Position numbers and translations under genes: made by a program
Notes under the pieces: model-generated
Told to the model about the DNA's origin: nothing
The model's input: the letters and a program-made list of their open reading frames with translations, nothing else
Database searches by the model: none
Part shown: one piece after another, positions 40,101 through 48,725 of the stretch
Layout of the letters: every line of letters begins with the position of its first letter
How positions within the stretch are numbered: position 1 is the stretch's first letter
From: Epiperipatus broadwayi
Taxonomy: Eukaryota > Onychophora > Udeonychophora > Euonychophora > Peripatidae
Direction: 5' to 3'
Length of the DNA: 64,000 nt
NCBI GenBank assembly: GCA_028023455.1
Contig: JAQFVV010000321.1
Location: 1-64,000 of the forward strand

Positions 40101-42051
40101 AAATCTGAGACTAATGAGAAAGATTTGCTTTCATGTCATATGCAAAAGCTATATAAGGGATAAAATAAAGAGAAAGCATAGATTGAGTCAAAGTATGCAT
40201 CCAGGCTATCATACAATTAAAAAAAATTAAGGAACTTAGCATAACATGGAAATATTCCAAGTTATAGCAATCTCTCTCATCACACTAAGTCATTAACTTT
40301 TATTTCATCTTCAAAAAATATGGCCATAAAAGTATTTTTCACTATTAATTTAAACAGTTGTGATGATAAATTTCTATGTGATAAAAATGATGACAACCAT
40401 GTGCTAAATCAACCATCATGTACCGTTTGAAGTCCAAACAATGTAGCTCTTCAAATAATGAAAATATTTGTAGTGAGTCTGGAAATGAAGTAAGATATTG
40501 CTTCTATAGTCCATAGTAAGTCAATTCTTACATAACTCATCTATTGAAGGAAAGTAGACATGAGGAAGGAGTTAACCCGAATTAACAAACATATATGAAC
40601 TTAAATGATTACCTAAGATGCGAACTGTATAAATTTTTTATTTACATTAATGTTGAAAGTATACTTAAGATAGCTTACTGAATTATTTAAAAAGCCATAT
40701 CTTTTTAGTTCTATTTATATTCATGTAAATAAAGCCTCAGTAGTTTAAATTTTTTTAGAATATTTGTTATATATATATTGGTATAAGCAGTCATAAGTTT
40801 TATATGTATATACTAATATTGGAGTGTAAAGATATATTTTATGTAGATATTTACTTTTATTTTATTATTATTATTTTTCTTATTCCATCAATAAATTGAT
40901 ATTTGTATTAAATACAAATATGTTGGAAAGTATCAATATATGGATGGGAGATTAACATCTATTTGAATTTTGATTGGTGCATTCTTTCCAACAGTTGCTT
41001 TTAAAATGATTATTTCGATATATAGATATGTAATTTAATATTCATCAATCAAGATTGTCTTAAATAAACTAATTTTGTTATTTAACTTAATTATCTGAAC
41101 GTTTCTTCACTCATCAGTCTCATTCCAAATGCATATATGATCACATATTACTAAACCAATCACTTTCTTTATTTTGCTGTAATATTTTATATAAATACAA
41201 TTTATACATGTTAATTCAAACACTTTATAGCAAAAAAAAATTTTATTTAGAAAACTGATATATTTGTGGCTCTGATGAAGATTGCAGGACAGTCAAAATG
41301 TCAGATTGACTGAATAGTATATCTACAATTTTTTTTACTATAAAGTTTTTGAAGTGTACAAATTGTATCTATGCATTACAGAATTTGAAAAATCATGTTC
41401 TGAGCAGAGGAAAATGTTGGGATATTCTAATGAAAACTGGGATGGTGTTACTAGAGGATACTATATTTAGTTATTCCAAATTAGGAGATAGCTAGTTCAA
41501 GATCCATCTATTAAAAAAATACTTATTGATGAAAGTGGACCTCTGAGAAATGATGTACAATGATCAGGAAATATAACCTGAATGTAAGTAGTAAGAGTCG
41601 TATAGTTTGATATCAAATCTTAATTAATTATATTTTATCAGGAAAACTTTAAGCTTTATTAGCTCATCAGGCAAACTAAATATAATTTGGCTACATGTTG
41701 AATGTATTCATCTGTTTGTGTATATATGAATTATCAACAAGAGAGGTACATCAGGTTTCCAGTATAGTATTAAAATAAATATGTTGCTATTTATTTTTTT
41801 AAGTTATTTTTGAGTAATTTATTTTAATCTCTCAATAAATGTCGAGTGGATTTATTTTTAATTATTGTGCTTTATGTCAACAATTTTGTAAATTTATTAA
41901 TATCTATTAAATATATTTATTTTTCCTTGATGAATTTTAATTTTCGTTGTGTATATATATTTATGTATTTTTTTTCATTTAGCCTCAAATTGATGATGAA
42001 GATGACAGGTTTATTCCAAAAACTGGATTTGATTTCCTTGATAATTGGTAA
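27794..42051 (+). CDS. C1orf198: C1orf198 homolog (DUF4706 family), four recognisable coding exons
   Basis: Joined CDS 27794..28111, 28186..28251, 32167..32463, 41983..42051, giving 249 residues. All junctions are phase 0 with GT-AG borders (donors GTAAGT three times). Recognition rests on three family landmarks: the N-terminal block with YFSSVS and a YTQQQ segment, the exon-2 motif DEHSAPFCWET followed by SQLEMS across the next junction, and the C-terminus KTGFDFLDNW, which closely matches the human ending. The family's molecular function is not established, so none is claimed. The product is acidic in its second half (EEEVKSKE), with no signal peptide or membrane segment seen. Human C1orf198 is about 327 residues, so a middle exon may be missed in the 9.5-kb last intron, or this lineage is shorter. 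The start ATG at 27794 has A at -3. Introns 2 and 3 are packed with transposons, but the reading frame is undamaged. Confidence 0.85.
28186..28251 (+). CDS. C1orf198: C1orf198-like exon 2
   Basis: 22 codons containing WRDEHSAPFCWET, the most diagnostic motif of the family, ending at a GTAAGT donor at 28252. The preferred acceptor is the TTTTAG ending at 28185. A second in-frame AG at 28199-28200 would shorten the exon by exactly five codons. Intron 1 is only 74 bp. Confidence 0.85.
28845..30262 (+). mobile_element. RTE-clade LINE 4, old relic in intron 2 of the C1orf198-like gene
   Basis: Heavily mutated and internally deleted. Recognisable parts: endonuclease end (EFSEKN...KHSNEGLAELNYIL, about 28950-29075), RT start (DWKNSLVILIFKK, NYRPISF, about 29590-29670), WEAKVIKVNGDYLNHLNF (about 29860-29915) and the tail-proximal GETRL--TFILKWI region, ending in AATAATGATGATGATT. 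Same strand as the host gene. Confidence 0.75.
31038..31497 (+). mobile_element. Non-autonomous hAT transposon, internally deleted, 460 bp
   Basis: Terminal inverted repeats CAGGAGTGGGCAAAT at the left and ATTGCCCACCCTTG at the right. The flanking 8-mers GATTAGGT (31030-31037) and GATTAAAT (31498-31505) match 6/8, as expected for an aged hAT duplication. It retains only the transposase N-terminus. Confidence 0.8.
31305..31529 (+). pseudogene. hAT transposase N-terminal fragment
   Basis: 74 codons starting MNLPKKYKIDDECHVFNEEC, then YFFGNTGNKAVCLLCHEKK. This matches the N-terminal zinc-finger region of GTF2IRD2/ZBED-like hAT transposases (K-R-KVD-ECR-F, KYFF, KAVCLICHE). After the CHE motif it jumps into the right terminal repeat and reads out of the element, so DDE-type catalysis and the dimerisation region are missing. 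Confidence 0.8.
31665..31953. mobile_element. Family-1 hammerhead element, compact copy (copy G)
   Basis: Left end in antisense order (TAGTACC...GTCATAGTAATC), a minus-strand ribozyme relic, then directly the sense 3' end (TTCATTGATTACTGTGGC) and an inverted terminus (GGTGATCATATGATG). Candidate duplication AAGATATCT / AAGATATTCT. The ribozyme core is TTGGCGA (31811-31817) instead of CTGATGA; GAAA and TAGTC remain. Confidence 0.65.
32167..32463 (+). CDS. C1orf198: C1orf198-like exon 3
   Basis: 99 codons, acceptor AAACAG ending at 32166 and donor GTAAGT at 32464. It begins SQLEMS, which continues the family motif from exon 2 (WET-R/K then SQ-E-S). The rest is poorly conserved, hydrophilic and increasingly acidic, with no further recognisable domain. 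Confidence 0.8.
32505..32638. repeat. Perfect 67-bp tandem duplication
   Basis: ATCTATGAAGCAAAATATAT and the following sequence occur twice in tandem at 32505-32571 and 32572-32638, starting 41 bp after the exon 3 donor. By eye the copies are identical. Confidence 0.85.
32776..35390 (+). mobile_element. Penelope-like element (PLE 1) in intron 3
   Basis: Contains RT (33470-34865) and GIY-YIG endonuclease (34830-35125) coding regions on the plus strand. Flanked by direct repeats acting as pseudo-LTRs (32826-32902 and 35312-35381, sharing TAGTTTATAATGTTTAGTGA). Just outside the left copy and just inside the right copy is an inverted repeat: GCGCTGTTTGCATAGATAG at the left and CTATCTGTGCAAACAGCGC at the right. 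This pLTR/inverted layout is typical of PLEs. Coding regions have few frame breaks, so the insertion is moderately young. Confidence 0.8.
33470..35126 (+). pseudogene. PLE reverse transcriptase with GIY-YIG endonuclease, nearly complete
   Basis: RT motifs: FLICLKKDKGNRFTLISKDE, KLHKPDKPLCLMLDFGTAHY, KLATLDITELYESID (first catalytic Asp), WPMGLPLSNIFASI, and YLRYMDEF, where the family has the catalytic YxDD-type pair, so the second Asp is Glu here. The endonuclease reads NCQVAY-stop-GETWTNIANRVAQHK (the GIY-YIG second half), then EHERTSGHKFEP and ERCF. Breaks: stops or shifts near 33659, 34067-34100, 34380 and the TGA at 34863. It provides RT plus nicking activity in intact relatives; this copy is dead. 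Confidence 0.82.
36088..36688. mobile_element. hAT-type MITE, 601 bp
   Basis: Inverted ends CAGGAGTGGCCAAATTTT and GTCTTGGCTACCCCTG. Flanking 8-mers TTCTATTG (36080-36087) and CTCTACTG (36689-36696) match 6/8. No transposase recognised inside. Confidence 0.75.
36700..39104. other. Intron 3 DNA; possible very old LINE trace
   Basis: AT-rich with A-runs at about 36999 and 37475. A short stretch near 37630-37700 could encode SSTVDEYGNKIM, reminiscent of the YLGxxxxxDGN-I region downstream of LINE RT domains, but nothing else supports it. Otherwise nothing recognised. Confidence 0.3.
39105..39240 (-). repeat. Family-2 hammerhead element relic
   Basis: Shares with 48545-48725 and 1815-1960 the segments TCAAGCTCCCTTCAAC/CTATCCACT, TATCTCATACAACC and CCAATATTCGTATTTC. 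On the minus strand GAAATACG and TATTGG survive, but the CTGATGA core is gone. Confidence 0.55.
39241..41260. other. Intron 3 DNA, no feature recognised
   Basis: AT-rich. One exon-like block (40360-40490) was examined and rejected because all frames contain stops. Confidence 0.5.
41265..41320 (+). ncRNA. Hammerhead-like relic, third type
   Basis: CTGATGA at 41272-41278, a five-pair stem II (GATTG/CAGTC) and then AAAA where GAAA is required, followed by TGTC and AGATTG. The missing G12 makes it inactive. The lost base falls in a CpG context (TCGAAA to TCAAAA), the expected decay of a methylated site. Confidence 0.35.
41983..42051 (+). CDS. C1orf198: C1orf198-like terminal exon
   Basis: 23 codons including the TAA stop at 42049-42051; acceptor TTTAG ends at 41982. 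It encodes an acidic run (DDEDD) and then the C-terminal signature KTGFDFLDNW of this family. An AATAAA hexamer at 42109-42114, 58 bp past the stop, would give a very short 3' UTR; another is at 42169-42174. Confidence 0.85.
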   Translation, partial: PQIDDEDDRFIPKTGFDFLDNW

Positions 42052-42108
42052 TTTTACGAAAATTTGTAGTATTTTCATGATTCCATTATTCCAGTTATCA
42101 TGCTTTTA

Positions 42109-42114
42109 AATAAA
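42109..42114 (+). terminator. Candidate polyadenylation signal of the C1orf198-like gene
   Basis: First AATAAA after the stop codon, 58 bp downstream. In DNA this AT-rich the hexamer is common by chance, so position is the only support. A second AATAAA at 42169 is an alternative. Confidence 0.4.
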
Positions 42115-43284
42115 TATATATATTGTATTATTTTATTTGATACTATTAGTAATTTATTATTTCATTTTAATAAAGTTCTATTAAGTCATGTGTAAAAATT
42201 AATATATAAATATTGAACAATTTTAAATGTATATTTCTTATATTAATTATTCCTTATACTTGCTTAAAAATAGGTTTTTGCTTTTGTATTGTTTTGCAAC
42301 AAAAAAAAGATTCTAAGAAAATATATAACTTTGATACTGCTTGAATAAATTTATAAACTAAAGCAACTTGTTTTATTTTTTGATAATCTGGTGCATGCAT
42401 CCTTAAAAAGATTTCCTTGTGATATATTGTAACTTATCAAATATTCCTATGATTTAGGTTCAATTCAGGCTGAGTAAAGATTCAATTTTTTTTTTCATTC
42501 TAATCAGGTTTGGATGTCTTTTAGGTAACTGAACTATTATCTAATCATTCAATGTTAATATATAAAAGAATCTATCATTAGCCAGAAGATAAAATAAGGG
42601 GAAATCTCTTAAAATTTCATCACCGATGGCTGCTAAACTTAGTAATGTCTTCCCTTTCAATATTTCTCAATAAAAGACTATTGGAGAAAACATTGCCTTG
42701 CAGCAAACTGATTAATCATTTTACATTCTTAAAACAGTAGTTTTTCAAATCTAGATGCATTTCATATTATCTAATTTTTTTAGAAAGCTTTCCTTATCTG
42801 AATGTTTAAAAATAATAATCTTAATGCATATATTTCTAGAGAATACTCATTTCGATTACAAAAACAGAAAATCTTATCTGGCAATTAAATACAAATGTTA
42901 ATAAAATCCCATAAACATTACAGTGATTGCTCTGAACTTTGTATAACGTTTTTTTTTTAGATTTGGAGTCAGTTTATTCTTCTATTCTGCTATTTAGATT
43001 AATGAATGCAATAGCAGATAATACATTACATCAGACAAAAAACTTCCTGTATATCTATTTATAGTAGATATCCACGAGTGAACCATACTTATATCTGCAT
43101 AAAAACAAATTTTTCAATAATACTGGTATTTCTTATTTATGGCATTCATATTTTAAATAGTATTTAATGTAATATATACTGCTAATTATATAGCCAATAA
43201 ATCAGAATATAGGGTCTACAATTTCATTTCATGATATTTGTTATAGTTAATGTGGTAGTGGGTTTTATATATTAACTGTATTAA
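42115..43284. other. No feature recognised
   Basis: AT-rich intergenic DNA downstream of the C1orf198-like gene. Confidence 0.5.
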
Positions 43285-43560
43285 AAAGTTTCACGGTACA
43301 ATAGTAGAACATCTACTTGGCATGTCCTATAATCTGGGTTCCAAATCTAAGTGGTCAACTTGAAAATTTAGTTCTAATCATGCTTACAATTTTGCTTTCA
43401 GATAATAAACAGCCAATCCAACTCACTATTCAGTATCGATTGGTAAATGGTTATCTAGTTATTCTTAACTAGAAGTAAAACATGGAAAATTATTCCAACC
43501 GTTATCACCTAACAGTTTGGTAATAATTTATTTAACAGTGATATTGGAGAGGCTTTTGTT
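43285..43560 (+). repeat. SINE-like repeat, copy 1
   Basis: Related to 44085-44345 along its length: GTCCTATAATCTGGGTTCCAA against GTCTACAATCTGGATTCAA, then CCAATC-AACT...CAGTAT, GGTAAATGG, and CTATTCTTA/GTTATTCTTA. A B-box-like GGGTTCCAAATC suggests a tRNA-derived head. About 270 bp. Confidence 0.5.
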
Positions 43561-44084
43561 CTGAATATAATCTTAAATATTTTGCTTTTTATACATTTAT
43601 TACTAATTTGCACTTTAGCTTATTTTATTTATATATAATCTTGCAATTTTTTACATTTAAGAACTATATAATTATATATGTACATCAGTTACCTTGATCA
43701 TATAAATACAGAACTGCAATGTACAATCATACATTTGTGTATAAATAACTTATCAATATATAAAATATTTCAATATCTGAAATGTATAGTTTATCCTATG
43801 AGTGACAGATTCAAAGCTAAATTTGTGAATATATTCCTATTAAAAATTGTTTGGTCATTTGAATGATTTATTGTCCTTAAATCATCACTTTGGTGTTTGA
43901 ATGTCACGATTGTCTGATGGATTTTCCATTATTGTCTATATGCTTTAAAATATTTCATTTGCATAACTATAAATTTTTGTGTTAAAAATTTCTATATACT
44001 TACGTATTTAATTTATTAAAAAGATTAATACTACCTTATTAACCATTATCTTTTAAAATAATGTTTGTATAAATTGCCATATTA
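43561..44084. other. No feature recognised
   Basis: AT-rich spacer between the two SINE-like copies; one 62-codon frame without known motifs. Confidence 0.45.
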
Positions 44085-44345
44085 TTTACATGTGTGGTCT
44101 AGAGCAGTTCCTGGAAATATATCCATTTATCAAGTCTACAATCTGGATTCAAATTTGTGCTGTATAGTTTTGAAAAATTGTTTAGATTTTAATCAGACTT
44201 AGGAATTTGGCTCATAATCAATCCAGTTAACTATCCAGTATTTGGGTAAATGGGGTATACAGCTATTCTTAGCTAATGAATAAAATCCTTAAACCATTAA
44301 CTGGTAATGTTTTTACCTTCATAGTTCCTCATAAGAGAAATTGTT
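44085..44345 (+). repeat. SINE-like repeat, copy 2
   Basis: Second copy of the repeat at 43285-43560, with GGTCTAGAGCAGTTCCTGG near the start and GGATTCAAATTTG in the B-box position, ending with TAACTGGTAATGTTTTTACC. Confidence 0.5.
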
Positions 44346-45531
44346 GGATATCTTTATCCTGACATTGGCTATTTATTGTTATTTATACATAGGCACTTCA
44401 CAGAACCTAAATTTACCTTAGATAAGCTCAATAGCAAGCATTGTCATTTAGCGTTCTGCACTTACATAAAGCAGAAAATAGAAAATGAATATCCTTGTAT
44501 AATGTTTTACTGTAAGTAATCATCTTTTTAAATTTTGATACTAAAAACATTTTATTCCTAAATACTTTGCTCTAATGTGATCAATAGATTATATCATTAC
44601 TTCTAATATTTCTTGTTTAACATTTCTTTCATTCCTATTCAGTTAAATAAAAAAAATTGCAGCATATACCATGTAATCATATATTTCTGAATCTTTCTGC
44701 AGAAAAATAAATTTTTTTTAATTATATGTATTATTGTTCTTTTTTTATTATTTTTTATTTAGGAATATTCAGTTATCTTTTTTTTTAAGTATATTTATGT
44801 CTGTATCCATTAGACTACCATAATTGTTCTAATGATCTATTTAACCATTTAAAAAGAACCCTTTTCTCATAATTAAATATTTTATCAAAATTAATGATAC
44901 TTGCCCAAATCACGTATTTCAAATATTTAAAGTTTTTTTGTCTTTAAAGTTCGAACTGATATGACTGTACATGCACTTTATTCACTATTTTAATATCAAG
45001 ATCTGGTTGATTATTTTATCCTACTCCTAAAATATGCATTTTTATGATTGTTTTATTCTATTTCAAAATATGAATGTTTTTATAATTACGTATATTTTTT
45101 TAAATGTTCATTCTCATAAACAATTGAGTCATGGATTCCAATAAATACCTTAATTTTTCTTTTTAGGATATTAATATTTATAGATTCAATGAATTATTTT
45201 TAAAAAAAATTCAATAAAATTATTACATTACTACATCAGAAAATAAAAAAACTGACAGCAATCTTTGTACATAATTATCTTTAAATATGATTGCTTGTGT
45301 AAAATAGTTATATTATTTCAAAAATTATTTTATAAATGAAATTATTATAAAAAATTGAAGTTAATTGATAGTTTGTGCAAATAAATATACATATTACACA
45401 TATTTATTCTTTCATAAATATAATTTATCACTACTATTTTTAATAAATATTTGAGAATGAATTAATCTTTTTTTTTTATTTGCTTTGTTAACAAAGAAAT
45501 ATTGTCACATATCATTTGAAAAGTTATAGAT
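44346..45531. other. No feature recognised
   Basis: Strongly AT-rich, no recognisable coding motif. Confidence 0.5.
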
Positions 45532-45926
45532 CAGGGGTCCCCAACCTTTTTGCACTTAAGAGCACATTCTATAATACCAGCCAGGTGGCGGGCACTATTT
45601 ATTTTTTCAACCAGGTGGCGAGCACCATTTATTTTTTCAATGTAAATTTATAGTTGGATATTGTTAATAATATACATAATGTACAAAAAAAATATTTATT
45701 TCAAAAATAAAATTTTAATATATAATTAACGTCTATATTTTTATGCTGTAAAAGTATAGTATGACATACAATTTGATTACAATATAATACAATAATTTAT
45801 AAGAAATTTTAAAAATTAAATTTATTTGTATCAGATAATTTTTTATCGTGTTCGGATAATGGCGGGCACACGTAAAATGGTCTATGGGCACCATGGTGCC
45901 CATGGGCATAGGGTTAGGAACTCCTG
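45532..45926. mobile_element. hAT-type MITE, 395 bp
   Basis: Inverted ends CAGGGGTCCCCAACC and GGTTAGGAACTCCTG. Duplicated 8-mer TTATAGAT (45524-45531) / CTATAGAT (45927-45934), 7/8. Internal GC-rich motif GCCAGGTGGCGGGCAC repeated as ACCAGGTGGCGAGCAC. Ends match the widespread hAT group with CAGGGGTCCCCAACC termini. Confidence 0.85.
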
Positions 45927-46398
45927 CTATAGATGTTACATAAAAAATGAAATGCATAATTTTTACTTTTTGATTATCAGTGACATAAATCATCCATAGA
46001 CAAAACTTATTATGTATTATTTTAATTATAATTTTTTTGAGGAATGTAATAAAGCTATTTGTTACTAAAATATCCATTTTAAAGCTTATCCTAAAATCAC
46101 AATTTGGAAATCATAAAATTTAGAAATATTATTTTTTTGTTTTTTAATAGTGTGTTAATTTTAAGGTAGCATATTTTTTACATCATATAAACTAAAGTTC
46201 TAATGCAAATTATATTTTTAATCAAATGTGTATGGGACCAGAGATAATCACAAATTTAACATTATTTCTTATCTTTTATTAAAAACCATTTTCACTGATG
46301 AGGATCTGATCAAAATACTAAGTTTAATAAAATACACAGATGAAAAACCTACATAATTTTTTAAATGTCTAAATCTTATTTTAATTACAAATTAAATG

Positions 46399-46636
46399 TC
46401 AAGTGATCACCATTTCTTATGCTTACTTATAACTGTTGTTAGATCCTAAGATCTAGGTGCAGTGCTCTCAGATCCAAGGCTCCTCGCCCGACGAAAGCCA
46501 CAAGCCAGAAACTAGTCTGGGGATATTGGATGAGTAAACACTAGATGAGGATTTTATGTACAAGCCTTCTGGCATCCATTGATTACTCTAGCTTGCTGTG
46601 TGTGGCAATATGTATAGTGAATTTTTGCCTGTTTTT
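46399..46636 (+). mobile_element. Family-1 hammerhead element, 238-bp monomer (copy H)
   Basis: Bounded by a perfect 12-bp duplication ACAAATTAAATG (46387-46398 and 46637-46648). Order: terminus TCAAGTGATCACCATT, GATCCTAAGATCTAGGTG, ribozyme relic, GATATTGGATGAGTA, CTTCTGGCATCCATTGATT, end TTTTTGCCTGTTTTT. The core reads CCGACGA (46488-46494), two T-to-C changes from CTGATGA; GAAACTAGTC is intact. It defines the minimal family-1 unit. Confidence 0.82.
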
Positions 46637-46929
46637 ACAAATTAAATGCTTTACCTTAAATCATATGTAATGAAGAAATGAATACTCCTCAAAATATTTC
46701 TTTAGAATCAAAAAAAAAATATTTTTTCCATTAATTTTTAAAAAAATAAATTTTCAATAATTATATTTTCAAAAAAAAATAAATTCCCATTTTTTGTCAG
46801 TTTTAGTTTACAATAATGGTTAATATAGCAAAAACTTTATTATGCTTTACCATTATTAATATTAGAAGTAATTGTATTATAATAAAACAGCTACAGTAGT
46901 AAGAATACAGGTTTTACTAAGTTTTATTA

Positions 46930-47034
46930 ATAATATATAGGGTATATGAGCACACTTTCACACGAAAGTCTGTGCTCATATACCCTATATATTACATATA
47001 TAAACACAGGTATATAATAAGTCTGTCTTTCATT
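46930..47034. mobile_element. Family-2 short inverted element, 105 bp
   Basis: Flanked by the perfect 12-bp duplication TAAGTTTTATTA (46918-46929 and 47035-47046). It consists of TATATAGGGTATATGAGCAC facing its reverse complement across a few bases, then TATAAACACAGGTATATAAT. These parts equal the end of the 1754-2309 element. No ribozyme core. Confidence 0.8.
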
Positions 47035-47046
47035 TAAGTTTTATTA

Positions 47047-48544
47047 GTGTAAGTTGCAGATGGATTCTTCCTAGCCACTAATTACATTAATATTAATAAA
47101 TATGTTTTTGTATGTGATGATAGCAGCTGTGATGATTATTAATTTCATTCTGATGACAAATTATGTATCATTATGTTTATTTCCAGGTCTAAAATATGCA
47201 TTAAGAAAAAAAAAATTACTTACTTTTTTAAACTATTATTCTAAAATGTTTATACATTTATAGGTTAAATTATATTTAAAAAGATTTAAAATTTTGTTTA
47301 GACATAGAACTTTATTCAACACATTGAATTTCAATATCACTAATATATTACCAAGCTCTTATAACAGGCTAAGACATAAATACTCACATATATACTGAAA
47401 AGACGTTATATGTTTATAGTGTAAGAAGTAAATGGGTTCTTTAGATCATTTAATTCTTTTTTGGCATATTTATACATTAATCACATGCTAGCTATATTTT
47501 GAGTGCCAGAAAAGCAGCAAAATCAAATTCAGCATTTGGTCACAAATAAAGTACATATCAATATCACACAATTCATTAAATTCATTAATAACATCTTATT
47601 TCCCAAAATCTGAATATCATTTTAACTGAAATGATTTCTGTTATAGTAGCAATTTTATTCATTTAGAAAAAAGAAATCCTTTCTCTACAAATTAATGACA
47701 TAAATGTGCTTTTTAATAAAGCACATAATGGCAGAAATGAAGTCTCTACTTAATAAATGGATTTATTTTAATTTTGACTTTAATCACTCTTTACCTGACA
47801 CAGCATCAGACAAAATTCTACTTAAAATACACAGAAACCTGACAATAATAATTTCCCATTTATATATTACTTGCAAATAATTTGAAAAAAAAAATCCTAG
47901 TGTATGTTTCATGCAAAGAGTCACATATATAAATAAAATATTACCTTCATTTACAATTACCAATAGAATTTTTCTATATCACACACACATTAGAATGTAA
48001 TAACAGAAAATTTATAAATTAAAATCCATAACTGGAAATAAGACAAATCAGCAAGCTAATAAAATTTGTAAAAGAAAAAAAACAAATCACATCTTCAAGA
48101 ATCTTTTCAATGACTTCCATAGATATACATACTATAGTACAGAAATAAACTAGCAGCATTTTTTTATTTTCAAATATATCTGGCCTGTTATTAGCAATAA
48201 AATTGCAAAACAGTAAATAAGTAGTAAACAACTAAACTATTATCAATATTATTTAAGAATTGCTGCTTTATTACTTCAGTATGTCTTCAGGGAGAAAGCT
48301 TAATAAATGTACATTTTTATATTTTTGAATATACATTTTTTTTATCAAAAATATTTTGCTGAATACCAATTACCATTTTTTATGCTTTTTTTTTTTTTTT
48401 TTGCAAATAAATATTTTTCTTTTAAATATTGTTATTTATTAAATTGAACACTTCTTTATAATAAATTTGCTTAGACAATTTATTTTAAAAAATATTTTCA
48501 TTAAAAAAAAAAAAGAAAAATTGGGCTGTGTTTTTTTTTTCATA
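47047..48544. other. No feature recognised
   Basis: AT-rich intergenic DNA with homopolymer T and A runs (48388, 48505). Confidence 0.5.
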
Positions 48545-48725
48545 AACAGAAAATATTAAAAATTATGTTGGACCAACTGATGAGTGCTGGTTCAGCATGA
48601 AATACATATATTGGAGAGTATTTACTTTTTTTACATGTATGTGGTCATATTTATCAGTTGTATAAAATGAAGTGGATAGCTATAAGGAGCTTGAAAGTCC
48701 AAGTTCAAATCCCTTCTTATTACAT
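48545..48725 (+). mobile_element. Family-2 hammerhead element, single copy
   Basis: Carries a hammerhead motif and then the family block with CAGTTGTATAAAATGAAGTG, GATAGCTATAAGGAGCTTGA and a B-box-like AGTTCAAATCCC. It is sense-oriented, the reverse of the relic at 39105. Confidence 0.6.
48561..48625 (+). ncRNA. Family-2 type I hammerhead motif
   Basis: CTGATGA 48577-48583, stem II GTGCTG/CAGCAT with loop GTT (five Watson-Crick pairs plus one G.U), GAAA 48599-48602, stem III TACATA, cleavage after the ATA triplet at 48610. Inner stem I keeps four pairs (CCAA/TTGG). The best stem II of this family. Confidence 0.65.

Noticed and set aside
40360-40490. Exon-like block between AAACAG and GTAAGA in the last intron of the C1orf198-like gene
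   Set aside because: All three frames through the block contain stop codons, and no family motif is present.
41101-41125. CTGATGAGTGAAGAAACG on the minus strand as a hammerhead
   Set aside because: CTGATGA and GAAA are present, but the five bases between them cannot form stem II.
41398-41580. Possible copia-like GYSNENWDG motif
   Set aside because: Only a few residues resemble the copia RNase H start, with stops soon after and no neighbouring domains.
46288-46330. CTGATGAGGATCTGATCAAAATACTAAG as a hammerhead
   Set aside because: The bases between the would-be cores cannot form a stem with a feasible loop, and GAAA is absent.
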